Of a DNA stretch of 64,000 bases, positions 38,497 to 46,188 are shown in pieces. The stretch comes from Staphylococcus borealis. Its GTDB lineage: Bacteria; Bacillota; Bacilli; Staphylococcales; Staphylococcaceae. Position 1 is the stretch's first letter; the number at the start of each line of letters is the position of its first letter. Where the stretch lies: assembly GCF_001224225.1 (NCBI RefSeq), contig NZ_CUEE01000005.1, positions 62,001-126,000 on the forward strand, written 5' to 3'. The notes under the pieces were generated by a model, which saw only the letters and a program-made list of their open reading frames with translations, did not search any database and was not told the DNA's origin. The position numbers and the translations under genes are program-made.

Positions 38497-38700
38497 TTAA
38501 ATATTTAAGTTTATAAACAAAAATGATAAAATAAATATGCCTGTTACATATGGTAACAGAAAATTTTGTTTCAAATTGTCAAACTCTAATTGACTGATTT
38601 GAACATAGAGTTGTCTGTTGCTCATTCTTGTGCCAATTAGTCTACACATGAATAAGCAGAAGAAGATTATTACAAAGAATACAACATCCATATCATTCAC
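38497..38700 (-). CDS. Small membrane protein next to hsdS
   Basis: A 67-residue frame starting MNDMDVVFFVIIFFCLFM, with a hydrophobic N-terminal helix (about 5-22), a polar middle and a second hydrophobic segment (about 49-65). The ATG follows AAAGGTG. It converges on hsdS and diverges from the reverse transcriptase gene. No family recognised; it might be an accessory of the neighbouring systems, but this is position only. Confidence 0.5.
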   Translation of the reverse strand: MNDMDVVFFVIIFFCLFMCRLIGTRMSNRQLYVQISQLEFDNLKQNFLLPYVTGIFILSFLFINLNI

Positions 38701-38796
38701 ACCTTTCAGATATTCTTCTATTAGATGATAACATATTTGTTATTTTCCCAATCTTATGCATAAAAAATTGTCGTAATGCATAAAGTATCGACAAAT

Positions 38797-38842
38797 AGAG
38801 TGCTAAAAGGGTCGGTTTAACAGAAATTGGGTCTGTGACTCT
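38797..38842 (+). ncRNA. Structured leader upstream of the reverse transcriptase, possible non-coding RNA
   Basis: Nested inverted repeats: outer AGAGT (38797-38801) with ACTCT (38838-38842), inner ACAGA (38820-38824) with TCTGT (38832-38836). A further pair TTGTCG / CGACAA lies just upstream (about 38768-38794). The 170-base gap before the RT gene is longer than needed for a leader. Several defence RTs use an RNA encoded just upstream; whether this is one is a guess. Confidence 0.3.
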
Positions 38843-38872
38843 TTATAGCTCCACATATAGTAGGTATATATA

Positions 38873-40198
38873 ATGAAATTTATTTCTAAAAATTATTTAC
38901 ATATTGATTCAAAAATTTCTTATGGCAAAGTAAAAGAATATATTTCTAGCCCTACTTCAATAGCTACTCATAGTTTTCTCCCATTAATTCATAGTGACTT
39001 AAACTTCGAAAAGTTTGATGAATCCCATAAAACGTTTTATAATGACAGACCAGTTAAAGTTAAAACTAGAAAAATAATGTATGCTGGACACTTAGATAAT
39101 TTCATTTATAAATATTATGCTGAATTACTAAATACTCATTACTATAATCAATTTTGTAAAAATAATGAAATAGATGATTGTATAATAGCGTATCGTAATA
39201 ATAAACCAGGACAATCTAATATACATTTTGCTGCTGAAGTTATTAACAGCATAGTTATGTATGAAAAGTGCTATATTTTGATTGGGGATTTTTCAAATTA
39301 TTTCAACTATATTGACCATTCGATTTTAAAAGCGAATTTAAAAAAAGTACTTAACACAAATTATTTAAATAAAGATTGGTTTAATATATTCAAGTCAGTT
39401 ACTAAGTATGGATATTATGATAAAGATTTTCTAGAAGAAAAGATTGGCACTGAAAAAATGTTGAGATCCTTAAATAAAAGAAGTTTTTTTGAAAGTGTTA
39501 AGAAATTTAGAAATTTCCAACGTATATATAAGCCTAAATTTAATAACGAGAAGTATGGTATTCCTCAAGGCACAGCAATTAGTGCTGTATTTGCTAATAT
39601 TTATGCTATAAATTTTGATATAAAAATGAAAAATTTTACTGAAAAATATTTAGGATTATATAGAAGATACTCTGATGACTTTATATTAATTATACCTTAT
39701 CAGTTTATCGATTCACCGTTTGAAGAAGAAATTGTTTCTTTTGTTAAACAACTAACTGCGAAACATAAAATAGATTTACAAGATAAAAAAACCGACCTTT
39801 ATTTATTTGATAACTCGAAAATAAAAAGCTTAAACAATGATAGTAAACATCAACTTGACTATTTAGGATTCGTTTTTGATGGTCAGTCAGTAAAAATGAG
39901 AAGTAAAAGTCCTTATAAATTTTATCGAAATGCTAAAAAACAAATTTCATTCGCCAAAGATAGAATGTTGAAAAGTGATTTAAATAAACTTCCATATCGA
40001 AAACGAATTTATAAACTCTATACTGATTTAGGTACATCTAATAATGGTAAAAATAATTTTATTGATTATGCTAAAAGAGCACAACTAATCTTTGATAAAT
40101 TATCGCCACAAACTAACAATATAATAATGCAACAAATAAATAATCGAAAGAAGAAAATTGAAAAGCTACTTGGCTATAAAATTCACTCGAGATTATAA
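38873..40198 (+). CDS. Stand-alone reverse transcriptase, probable defence-associated (UG/Abi-like) RT
   Basis: A 441-residue protein with reverse transcriptase motifs in order: GDFSNYFNYIDH (138-149, catalytic Asp139), GIPQGTAISAVFANIY (229-244), YRRYSDDFILI (263-273, catalytic YSDD) and LDYLGFVFDG (about 327). There is no intron-maturase, endonuclease or phage-repeat context, which argues against a group II intron or diversity-generating element. The gene is about 25% GC, lower than its neighbours, and sits next to type I restriction genes, fitting the DRT/Abi defence RTs. I cannot assign a class. The ribosome site (TAGG) is weak. Confidence 0.85.
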   Translation: MKFISKNYLHIDSKISYGKVKEYISSPTSIATHSFLPLIHSDLNFEKFDESHKTFYNDRPVKVKTRKIMYAGHLDNFIYKYYAELLNTHYYNQFCKNNEIDDCIIAYRNNKPGQSNIHFAAEVINSIVMYEKCYILIGDFSNYFNYIDHSILKANLKKVLNTNYLNKDWFNIFKSVTKYGYYDKDFLEEKIGTEKMLRSLNKRSFFESVKKFRNFQRIYKPKFNNEKYGIPQGTAISAVFANIYAINFDIKMKNFTEKYLGLYRRYSDDFILIIPYQFIDSPFEEEIVSFVKQLTAKHKIDLQDKKTDLYLFDNSKIKSLNNDSKHQLDYLGFVFDGQSVKMRSKSPYKFYRNAKKQISFAKDRMLKSDLNKLPYRKRIYKLYTDLGTSNNGKNNFIDYAKRAQLIFDKLSPQTNNIIMQQINNRKKKIEKLLGYKIHSRL

Positions 40199-40215
40199 GG
40201 AATATTATCTTTGTA

Positions 40216-40247
40216 AAAACCTCTCTTAATTTATCAAGAGAGGTTAT
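40216..40247. terminator. Bidirectional terminator after the reverse transcriptase
   Basis: AACCTCTCTT and AAGAGAGGTT are a perfect 10-base stem with an 8-base loop, between the RT gene and the convergent CxxC-rich gene, whose stop codon it overlaps. Confidence 0.85.
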
Positions 40248-41284
40248 ATGTCTTCAATAGGCTTGTGATTGTAACCAATTTCATCAATTTGCATTAAATA
40301 ATTAAATAAAATTAGACTTACTTGAGATTGCTCAATATTTCTATTTCGTGTAAAATTCATTACACTCCAATTATTTGCTATAACTCTCTCTCCATATTGT
40401 TCACATCCATAAACAACCATATTTTGTACATGTTTTAAAGTATATTTCTTAGTACGTATTAATTTAGTAGCATTTTTTATTTCATGATTAATTATGTATG
40501 AAATTTCGCCCGTGGAAAAGTTTTCAAGTAATTTTTTAAAAACTTGTTCTGCACTATCAATTGAATAATTATGAAAATTTACTTCTTCCATTAAATATTT
40601 TAAATTTTCAACACTTTCATTTAGTGCGATAACCTTCCACATAGAATAATAAAATTCATTGGAAAATAGTGATTTACTTGGGTAAACTAATTGCTCTAAC
40701 ATATTTATATAGTCAATACCCTTTCCTTTAAAGTCTATATTTATTGAATAATAGACTTTATATGTATAAAACTCTTCTATAGTTTTATTTTTATAATCAA
40801 AAACTAAATCATTATTATTGCTCATATTAAAATTTGGAGATATAATCCCTTCTAAAAATAAATGGTCATATATTTCGCTAATCATTTTACCTGTGGGTGC
40901 TAACTTACCTTTCAATTGATTAAAAGGAACAATATATTCCAAATTATCACTGAGACCACATCTTAAGAGACAAGCTAAATAAAATCGATCTGTTTCACTT
41001 AATTCTTCTATACTTTTACAATCCCTATTACCATAACTAGAAATAATTTCTTCTTCTAACTCTTTAATAAGCTTTTGTTCTTTATCTTTATTTTTTTTAC
41101 AATTTTCACAAATACAATTATTAGAGTTATCATGTCCACATTTTAAACAAAATGAAATATCATTATATAAATGTGCAGATACAGTTCTACCCTTTAACTT
41201 TTTATTCATTTTTGATTTACAATAAATACATTTTTCATCTATTATTAGATATGGAAATAGTGAGACTAACTTACTTGGTTGCAC
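40244..41284 (-). CDS. CxxC-rich protein of unknown function
   Basis: A 346-residue protein starting at a GTG (41284). The N-terminal 65 residues hold four CxxC-type pairs: CIYCKSK, CLKCGHD, CIC and CENCKK, so probably two zinc-binding knuckles. About residues 70-90 form a charged helix, and 100-150 look like a winged helix (FYLACLLRCGLSDN, then EIYDHLFLEGIISP). The rest is helical without recognised motifs. It follows the 44-aa gene by 17 bases and lacks a clear ribosome site, so coupling is likely. Very AT-rich; convergent with the RT. Not recognised. Confidence 0.7.
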   Translation of the reverse strand: MQPSKLVSLFPYLIIDEKCIYCKSKMNKKLKGRTVSAHLYNDISFCLKCGHDNSNNCICENCKKNKDKEQKLIKELEEEIISSYGNRDCKSIEELSETDRFYLACLLRCGLSDNLEYIVPFNQLKGKLAPTGKMISEIYDHLFLEGIISPNFNMSNNNDLVFDYKNKTIEEFYTYKVYYSINIDFKGKGIDYINMLEQLVYPSKSLFSNEFYYSMWKVIALNESVENLKYLMEEVNFHNYSIDSAEQVFKKLLENFSTGEISYIINHEIKNATKLIRTKKYTLKHVQNMVVYGCEQYGERVIANNWSVMNFTRNRNIEQSQVSLILFNYLMQIDEIGYNHKPIEDI

Positions 41285-41301
41285 CGTAATAGAGTATTCA
41301 T

Positions 41302-41436
41302 TTATTCATTTATTAAGTTATTTATTTTTTCTTCTGCATAATATCGATTAATTAAAGTTACAACTTCTTTAGTATTTAAGTGTGATAATTTGCTACTTAA
41401 ATTGTTAAAATTAAAATCATCAATTTCATACTTCAT
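41302..41436 (-). CDS. 44-residue protein upstream of the CxxC-rich gene
   Basis: A small frame starting MKYEIDDFNFNNLSSKLSHL and ending RYYAEEKINNLINE, with GAAGAGGTAC before the ATG at 41436. The middle (SKLSHLNTKEVVTLINRYYA) could be a short helix pair. The layout, small gene just before a larger one, resembles a regulator or antitoxin, but no family is recognised. Confidence 0.5.
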   Translation of the reverse strand: MKYEIDDFNFNNLSSKLSHLNTKEVVTLINRYYAEEKINNLINE

Positions 41437-42013
41437 TTTATGTACCTCTTCATTAAATAAATTTATTATTAAGTATAAACTATCAATATAAATCAAAAAA
41501 GAAAACTTTTTGTAGTAAATTAAAAAATTTCATTAACGAAAGTCTAAAAACTTATATTTACTATACTTTTTTAAATTTAAATATTTATTCCACTGAATTT
41601 AGAGCGCTAAGTATATCTGTTTTATATATTTTTTTGCCAAGCGGTGCATAATGATAAACGCGAAGATGAGCATTAGCACGTTTGTTAGACGAAAGTTGGT
41701 CAAATAAAGTGCCAGGCATTGTTAGGTGGTTTTGTGCTCATGATTAATTGGTGTAAGTAATAACCACCTATGAAACCTATTAAGTTACTTATAGTAACAA
41801 TTAATATTTTTCTGTTATAGATGTACATTATGACTTTTATATAAAACATTAAGTCCTCAGAGTTGTGAGTTCTCACTAACATTCGCTGACGTTAATGTTA
41901 GTCAAAATAAATATTCCAACCACGAACTTCTTAACATCCAACCAAAACTAAAAAAGTGCATTAAAAAAGTCAAATGAACGCAGAAATAGTTCATTTGGCT
42001 TCTTGTATAAGAA
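41437..42013. other. 577-base intergenic region, AT-rich, with inverted repeats
   Basis: No firm gene. A 60-codon minus frame at 41700-41882 has a hydrophobic middle but no ribosome site. Inverted repeats TAGGTGGTT (about 41724) with AACCACCTA (about 41763), and CTAACATT (41876-41883) with AATGTTAG (41894-41901), are present. The right end holds the terminator of the SpoIIM-like gene. It may be an old junction between the accessory block and the core chromosome. Confidence 0.5.
41969..41999 (-). terminator. Terminator of the SpoIIM-family gene
   Basis: On the minus strand GCCAAATGAAC pairs with GTTCATTTGAC, followed by TTTTTT. Confidence 0.8.
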
Positions 42014-42619
42014 TCAACTCATCCATTCAAATATAAAATTAGCTACATATGTTTCTAGAAATGCAGCGATGATGATTAAGGGTAATGCGATCAATACATA
42101 TGATTTGATTACGTTGATTAAGTTAACTTTTATCGCGTAATTTTCTTTTTTACTTTTCCTGAAGAGATTGGTAAAGCGGCGTGTGATGGCTTTGTTCAAC
42201 ATATACAATGCACTTGCTAAAATGCAAAAGCCCATGACTTCAAATGTATAATGCGGAATAAATGCAATACATCCTATCAAGCCTTTATGTAAATCAAAAC
42301 TCAGAATAAAACCAAACATTATGCCAGGCATAAGAATGGTAACCACTATATTGATCAAATAAAGATAAGGTATAGGTAGTAAGGCTAAGATAAACATTTG
42401 TAGTGGCACTTGAAAGCCGTTATTAACGATATATTTCCACACTTTTTCAAGTCCTTTAGCTTCGCCAATCTTTTCGCTCGCATTTCCCATATTCTTCAAG
42501 TCATTAATTGACGGATGAACAAAATAACAGAATAGCGTAGTAATGATTACACATATCGTAGCCACTATAAAAATTTTTACGGCACGTTTAACAATATCCA
42601 AGTCAATTGATTTCAGCAT
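42014..42619 (-). CDS. SpoIIM-superfamily membrane protein (stage II sporulation protein M-like)
   Basis: A 201-residue protein with about five membrane segments. The middle matches the SpoIIM/DUF95 family: NNGFQVPLQMFILALLPIPY, GIMFGFILSFDLHKGL and FIPHYTFEVMGFCILASA. In sporulating firmicutes SpoIIM helps engulfment; staphylococci do not form spores, so the protein has another, unknown membrane role. Its ATG follows GGAGGTCGC. Single gene with a terminator. Confidence 0.8.
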   Translation of the reverse strand: MLKSIDLDIVKRAVKIFIVATICVIITTLFCYFVHPSINDLKNMGNASEKIGEAKGLEKVWKYIVNNGFQVPLQMFILALLPIPYLYLINIVVTILMPGIMFGFILSFDLHKGLIGCIAFIPHYTFEVMGFCILASALYMLNKAITRRFTNLFRKSKKENYAIKVNLINVIKSYVLIALPLIIIAAFLETYVANFIFEWMS

Positions 42620-42745
42620 AAGCGACCTCCTCTGTCACCACATATACTAACAAATCTCATACGGTATTTTAATATCTTTTTCAGAGATTTAAGGTAGACT
42701 TAATGTTCGCTTGTACACGTTCACATTAGCGCTCTAACATTATAA

Positions 42746-42789
42746 AAGCTATGAGGAAACCTTGCATTATCGGTTTCTTCATAGCTTAT
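42746..42789. terminator. Terminator of rarD
   Basis: AAGCTATGAGGAAACC pairs with GGTTTCTTCATAGCTT around a 10-base loop, T-rich on both sides. Confidence 0.85.
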
Positions 42790-42808
42790 TTTAACTAAAT
42801 TGAAGTGA

Positions 42809-43714
42809 TTATTGAGGTCTTGGATTGCGTTTCATCTTCACATATTGAGAGATACTGTATAGTATGATTCCGAACCAAATAAGTGCGAACGTAACTAACT
42901 GTTGTGCGTCAAAATGTTCTTTAAAAGCAAAGATACCTAAGAAGAACATGATCGTTGGTCCAACGTATTGAATAAATCCTGTTAGAGATAATGGAATTCG
43001 TTTGGCACCTGCTGAGAATAGAATTAGTGGAATGGCTGTTACTGCCCCTGAGAATAGTAGCCAGAAGGTATCCATGTTCATACCGACTGATGACGTTCCT
43101 GTCTTCCATAAATAAATCATATACATTAATCCCGCTGGCGCTGTGACGATACATTCAATCGCAATACTGCTGATGGCTTCGATTTTAACAATCTTCTTCA
43201 ACAAGCCATAAATGCCGAATGAGAAAGCAAGCATTAATGAGATAACTGGAAATTCTCCAACGCGTATCGTCATATAGAGTACTCCGATTGCCGCAAATAC
43301 GATGGCTAAAGATTCAAATTTATTAAATCTTTCTTTTAGGAAAATAAACGCCAATAATATACTGACTAATGGATTAATGTAATAACCTAAACTAGATTGA
43401 AGGACGTGTCCATTAGATACAGCCCAAATGAACGTTCCCCAGTTCACCGTAATCACATAACCGGCAATAATGATGACGATAAGTTCAATTGGATGTGAGA
43501 ATAAATGTTGTAAATCACGCTTGAATGTTTGTGATTTCTTTAAAACGACGATCATTAGAATCATAAAGATCATGGATAATACAATGCGATAAGCTAGGAT
43601 TTCAAATGCACTAACGCCACCAATTAATTTCCAATAAATTGGCAAGATACCCCATAGTACATATGCCCCTAACGCATATAGAATCCCTTTTTTGAATTCA
43701 GTATTGGAATTCAT
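42809..43714 (-). CDS. rarD: EamA-family transporter RarD
   Basis: A 301-residue drug/metabolite transporter superfamily protein with ten segments: KKGILYALGAYVLWGILPIYWKL-type N-terminus (KKGILYALGAYVLWGILP), SSLGYYINPLVSILLAFIF, and the second repeat GAVTAIPLILFSAGAKRIPL and GFIQYVGPTIMFFLGIFAF. This is the RarD branch, whose substrate is unknown. The ATG at 43714 follows AGGAGGGTTTGG; the open frame continues 42 codons further upstream without support. Confidence 0.9.
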   Translation of the reverse strand: MNSNTEFKKGILYALGAYVLWGILPIYWKLIGGVSAFEILAYRIVLSMIFMILMIVVLKKSQTFKRDLQHLFSHPIELIVIIIAGYVITVNWGTFIWAVSNGHVLQSSLGYYINPLVSILLAFIFLKERFNKFESLAIVFAAIGVLYMTIRVGEFPVISLMLAFSFGIYGLLKKIVKIEAISSIAIECIVTAPAGLMYMIYLWKTGTSSVGMNMDTFWLLFSGAVTAIPLILFSAGAKRIPLSLTGFIQYVGPTIMFFLGIFAFKEHFDAQQLVTFALIWFGIILYSISQYVKMKRNPRPQ

Positions 43715-43904
43715 CCAAACCCTCCTATTGGTATAACCCTGGAAATATGTATTTAGTAATACAACTATGTTACCAATAGTTAAGAAAGTTAGATATATAA
43801 ACTGCTCAAAATCTCTTAAATTCCCAGTAAATCGGATCAAATTAACCCAAATTTAGACATCCATCTCTCTAACATCACACAACCCGAAGTCTTCCTTTCA
43901 ATAT

Positions 43905-43936
43905 AAAAAGAACCAGCGCCATGAAAGTCACTGGTC
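43905..43936 (-). terminator. Terminator of the zinc ribbon gene
   Basis: On the minus strand GACCAGTGAC pairs with GGCGCTGGTT, followed by CTTTTTAT. Confidence 0.7.
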
Positions 43937-43959
43937 CTACCATAAAGCGTCGTATTCAA

Positions 43960-44175
43960 TTATCCACCAAAGAATAAATCGACTATATCACTCGTTCTAT
44001 TTTTATCAGTTTTATAAAACTCTGTATAACCACAATTCTTACAAGTGATTGTTTTAAAGTTGTTATGTTGTACATCAAACATTTTAGAAAGTCCTGAACC
44101 TGTTGCCGATAATGTCCCTTCTTCCACTTCTGTATGTCCACATTTCACACAACCGTCTCCTGTGTTTCCAGTCAT
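43960..44175 (-). CDS. Small zinc ribbon protein
   Basis: A 71-residue protein starting MTGNTGDGCVKCGHTEVEEG, with a second pair in ITCKNCGYTEFYK. The pairs CVKCG and CKNCG, about 37 residues apart, form one zinc ribbon; the family is annotated as zinc ribbon nucleotide/nucleic acid-binding. GGAGTGTTGTTT precedes the ATG at 44175. Single gene, convergent to nothing, divergent from mtlA. Precise role unknown. Confidence 0.8.
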   Translation of the reverse strand: MTGNTGDGCVKCGHTEVEEGTLSATGSGLSKMFDVQHNNFKTITCKNCGYTEFYKTDKNRTSDIVDLFFGG

Positions 44176-44440
44176 AAACAACACTCCTTTATTGTTTCTC
44201 ACTTATTTTATAGCCTATTTATTAATCGCTAATCTTTAGATATTAAATATCTCCAGTTGAATTACACGTTTGTTTTAAAAGATGTTTGGCATCACTCCTT
44301 TAATTCTCAAATTATAGGTAAGTCATCTTATAAATAACAATCTAAATGCAGGATTCTCGACAAAATATATGCAAAACTTGGCTTTCAGATTTGCTCGCTA
44401 ATTACTTCAATCCAAACCCTAAACCCATTCGCCACGACCT

Positions 44441-44478
44441 TGCCACACTGTTGTCACAATTACTGTGACAAAGTGGCA
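44441..44478. promoter_or_regulatory. MtlR operator of the mannitol operon
   Basis: TTGTCACA and TGTGACAA (44451-44471) are separated by 5 bases and lie inside a longer palindrome starting TGCCAC (44441) and ending GTGGCA (44478). The core fits the TTGNCACA / TGTGNCAA pattern known for Gram-positive MtlR sites. It ends 18 bases before the -35 box, where an activator binds. Confidence 0.85.
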
Positions 44479-44489
44479 TTTTCTTTGTG

Positions 44490-44518
44490 TTGAAGACGCT
44501 TTCTTAAGCCCTTACAAT
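44490..44518 (+). promoter_or_regulatory. mtlA promoter
   Basis: TTGAAG and TACAAT with 17 bases between them, 38 bases before the mtlA start and just downstream of the MtlR operator. Confidence 0.8.
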
Positions 44519-44555
44519 TGAAGTATCAAATCAGAATAAAAAAAGAGGTGTAGTT

Positions 44556-46115
44556 ATGGCTCAAACAGAGACACAAGAGAAAAAAGGTCTCGGCCGTAAA
44601 GTTCAAGCGTTTGGTTCATTCCTTAGTAGTATGATTATGCCAAACATCGGTGCGTTTATCGCATGGGGCTTTATTGCTGCGATTTTCATTGATAATGGTT
44701 GGTATCCTAATAAAGAATTATCTCAATTAGCAGGACCAATGATCACGTACTTAATTCCATTACTTATCGCATTTAGTGGTGGTCGTTTAATTCACGACTT
44801 ACGTGGTGGTATCGTTGCAGCGACAGCAACTATGGGGGTTATTGTTGCATTACCAGATACACCAATGTTACTCGGTGCAATGATTATGGGACCACTTGTT
44901 GGTTGGTTAATGAAGAAAGTTGACCAATTCTTACAACCTAGAACACCACAAGGCTTTGAAATGTTATTCAATAACTTCTCAGCAGGTATTCTAGCATTCA
45001 TTATGACAATCCTTGGCTTCAAACTATTGGCGCCAATTATGCAATTCATCATGCACATCTTATCAGTAGCAGTTGAATTCTTAGTACACTTACACTTATT
45101 ACCAATTGTAAGTATTATCGTAGAACCAGCTAAAATTTTATTCCTTAACAACGCAATTAACCATGGTGTATTCACACCACTTGGTACTGACCAAGCCGCA
45201 AGTGCAGGTCAATCTATTCTATTCGCAATCGAATCAAACCCTGGACCAGGTATCGGTATCTTATTAGCGTACATGATCTTTGGTAAAGGGACAGCTAAAG
45301 CAACTTCATATGGTGCAGGAATCATCCACTTCTTCGGTGGTATTCATGAAATTTACTTCCCATATGTATTAATGCGTCCATTATTATTCATCGCTGTTAT
45401 TTTAGGTGGTATGACTGGCGTAGCAACTTATCAAGCAACTGGTTTCGGATTCAAGAGTCCGGCTTCACCAGGTTCATTCATCGTGTATTGCTTAAATGCA
45501 CCTAAAGGCGAGTTCTTACACATGGTATTAGGCGTATTCTTAGCAGCACTTGTTTCATTCGTAGTTGCCGCATTAATTATGAAATTTACGAAAGAACCTA
45601 AACAAGATTTAGAAGCAGCAACAGCAAAAATGGAATCTACTAAAGGTAAAAAATCTAGCGTGTCATCTAAATTAACTGGTGCCACTACTGGTACTGGCGC
45701 AGCTGGCGTAGCAGCAAACAAAGCTGAAGGTGACAATCATACAGAAGCTTCATCAGAAGATGAAGAAGAAGACTTACTTGATAACTACAACACTGAAGAC
45801 GTAGACGCGCATGACTATAGCAATGTTGACCATGTTATTTTCGCATGTGATGCGGGTATGGGTTCTAGTGCAATGGGTGCAAGTATGTTACGTAATAAAT
45901 TTAAAAAAGCAGGCATTTCAGACGTTAACGTTACAAATACTGCGATTAACCAATTACCAAATAATGCACAACTTGTTATTACACAAAAAACATTAACAGA
46001 CCGTGCAATCAAACAAGTTCCAAACGCAATTCATATCTCAGTGGATAACTTCTTAAATTCTCCACGTTATGAAGAATTATTAAACAACTTGAAGAAAGAT
46101 CAAGACAAAGCATAA
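44556..46115 (+). CDS. mtlA: Mannitol PTS transporter, EIICB
   Basis: Transports and phosphorylates mannitol to mannitol-1-phosphate. The 519-residue membrane protein has the EIIC domain at about 15-345 (SMIMPNIGAFIAWGFIAA, GGIHEIYFPYVLMRP), a flexible linker rich in Ala, Lys and acidic residues, and the EIIB domain from about 425 (VIFACDAGMGSSAMGAS) with the phosphorylated Cys431. EIIA is a separate protein (MtlF), as in other staphylococci. AAAGAGGTG lies before the ATG. First gene of the operon mtlA-mtlR-mtlF-mtlD. Confidence 0.96.
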   Translation: MAQTETQEKKGLGRKVQAFGSFLSSMIMPNIGAFIAWGFIAAIFIDNGWYPNKELSQLAGPMITYLIPLLIAFSGGRLIHDLRGGIVAATATMGVIVALPDTPMLLGAMIMGPLVGWLMKKVDQFLQPRTPQGFEMLFNNFSAGILAFIMTILGFKLLAPIMQFIMHILSVAVEFLVHLHLLPIVSIIVEPAKILFLNNAINHGVFTPLGTDQAASAGQSILFAIESNPGPGIGILLAYMIFGKGTAKATSYGAGIIHFFGGIHEIYFPYVLMRPLLFIAVILGGMTGVATYQATGFGFKSPASPGSFIVYCLNAPKGEFLHMVLGVFLAALVSFVVAALIMKFTKEPKQDLEAATAKMESTKGKKSSVSSKLTGATTGTGAAGVAANKAEGDNHTEASSEDEEEDLLDNYNTEDVDAHDYSNVDHVIFACDAGMGSSAMGASMLRNKFKKAGISDVNVTNTAINQLPNNAQLVITQKTLTDRAIKQVPNAIHISVDNFLNSPRYEELLNNLKKDQDKA

Positions 46116-46188
46116 TTAAATAGTTTAGGAGTCGAACATAGCGCGATTGCTTCCTATGTTCAGACTTCCTTCAAAGGGGGGACACACC

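Larger units (their letters stand above)
44176..44555. other. Intergenic regulatory region upstream of mtlA
   Basis: The 380-base gap holds the zinc ribbon gene leader at its left end and the mtl operator and promoter at its right end; no gene seen. A weak cre-like sequence (TGAAGACGCTTTCT) overlaps the -35 box. Confidence 0.7.

Noticed and set aside
38873-40198. Group II intron or retron
   Set aside because: The RT lacks maturase and endonuclease domains and no intron ends were seen. A retron msr-msd structure was not evident in the upstream 170 bases, though this cannot be fully excluded.
41700-41882. 60-codon minus-strand frame with a hydrophobic middle
   Set aside because: No ribosome site, overlaps inverted repeats and resembles no known small toxin.
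42014-42619. SpoIIM-like protein as a sign of sporulation
   Set aside because: The superfamily is widespread in non-sporing bacteria, and no other sporulation genes are present.
43715-43900. T-box or riboswitch upstream of rarD
   Set aside because: No T-box core sequence or known aptamer pattern was found in the leader.
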